In this document: one piece after another, positions 20,386 through 20,659 of the stretch
Position numbering within the stretch: the first letter of the stretch is position 1
How the letters are laid out: each line of letters opens with the position of its first letter
Source of the DNA: Ophiocordyceps camponoti-saundersi (nom. inval.)
Taxonomy: Eukaryota > Ascomycota > Sordariomycetes > Hypocreales > Ophiocordycipitaceae
DNA: 20,659 nt
Direction: 5' to 3'
NCBI GenBank assembly: GCA_003339415.1
Contig: PDHQ01000480.1
Coordinates: 1 to 20,659, forward strand
Notes under the pieces: generated by a model
The model's input: the letters and a program-made list of their open reading frames with translations, nothing else
Told to the model about the DNA's origin: nothing
Database searches by the model: none
Translations under genes and position numbers: made by a program

Positions 20386-20530
20386 ATAAATACTCTTACT
20401 AAATTAGAGGCGGAGATAATAGCGGTAATAAACTTAAAGCTAAAAGTAGTAATAAAGGTAGTAGCAGAGTTAAAGGTAGCGGGGGTAAAGGAGCTTATAA
20501 TAATAATAATAATAGCTATAAAATTTATAA
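20386..20530. repeat. 145-bp end repeat, right copy
   Basis: Same orientation and length as 124-268, without indels. It reads open in the frame starting near 20398 (ACT AAA TTA GAG GCG GAG...). It retains one GCA (20464-20466), where the left copy has GAA. It runs directly into the TAA array. Confidence 0.85.
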
Positions 20531-20531
20531 T

Positions 20532-20659
<128 letters not shown>

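Overview
This window looks like a block of transposon remnants from a filamentous ascomycete (Pezizomycotina), saturated by repeat-induced point mutation (RIP). No intact gene, rRNA, tRNA or CRISPR array is visible. CpA and TpG are almost absent on both strands: a hand count finds about 46 in 20.66 kb, and none before position 3393. TpA is correspondingly in great excess, while CpG, CpC and CpT survive. Only about five ATG triplets remain per strand, so no normal ORF can exist. Genes were recognised by mentally reversing CpA->TpA and TpG->TpA (for example TAA/TAG read as Gln/Trp, TAT/TAC as Cys/His/Tyr, AAT/AAC as Asp/Asn) and looking for family motifs with correct spacing. The species cannot be named from the sequence.

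Layout. (1) 1-590: a 9-bp tandem array, a 145-bp repeat that recurs at the right end, and AT-rich filler. (2) 591-8558: an unidentified repeat present in two direct copies (A 591-1212; B 6086-6637 plus 8519-8555) with about 4.9 kb of unassigned decayed DNA between them. Copy B is split by a 1,869-bp insertion (6638-8506) flanked by an 11-12 bp duplication. The insertion encodes a CCHC zinc-knuckle ORF1 and no visible ORF2, so it resembles a Tad1-type LINE reduced to ORF1. (3) 8556-10886, resuming at 18970: a decayed Ty3/Gypsy pol on the + strand (end of RT, RNase H, integrase zinc finger, chromodomain-like end). (4) 10887-18964: a compact LTR element (210-bp LTRs, TSD ATTAT, Gag with a CCHC knuckle, no pol) inserted in the last part of the Gypsy frame. 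(5) 11316-17612: a full-length Ty1/Copia element (410-bp LTRs, TSD AGTAA, single gag-pol frame on the - strand) inserted inside the gag of element 4. (6) 19071-20659: AT-rich DNA, a short GC-rich island, the second 145-bp repeat and a (TAA)n array.

The order of events in the right half is clear: Gypsy first, then the Gag-only element into Gypsy, then Copia into the Gag-only element. Both later insertions have exact 5-bp target duplications, and removing them rejoins the interrupted reading frames. All layers are now RIP-degraded. The most notable observations are the near-complete CpA/TpG loss with survivors concentrated in GpCpA/TpGpC, CG<->TA dinucleotide swaps between LTR partners, the Gag-only LTR element, the ORF1-only LINE, and the three-level nest.
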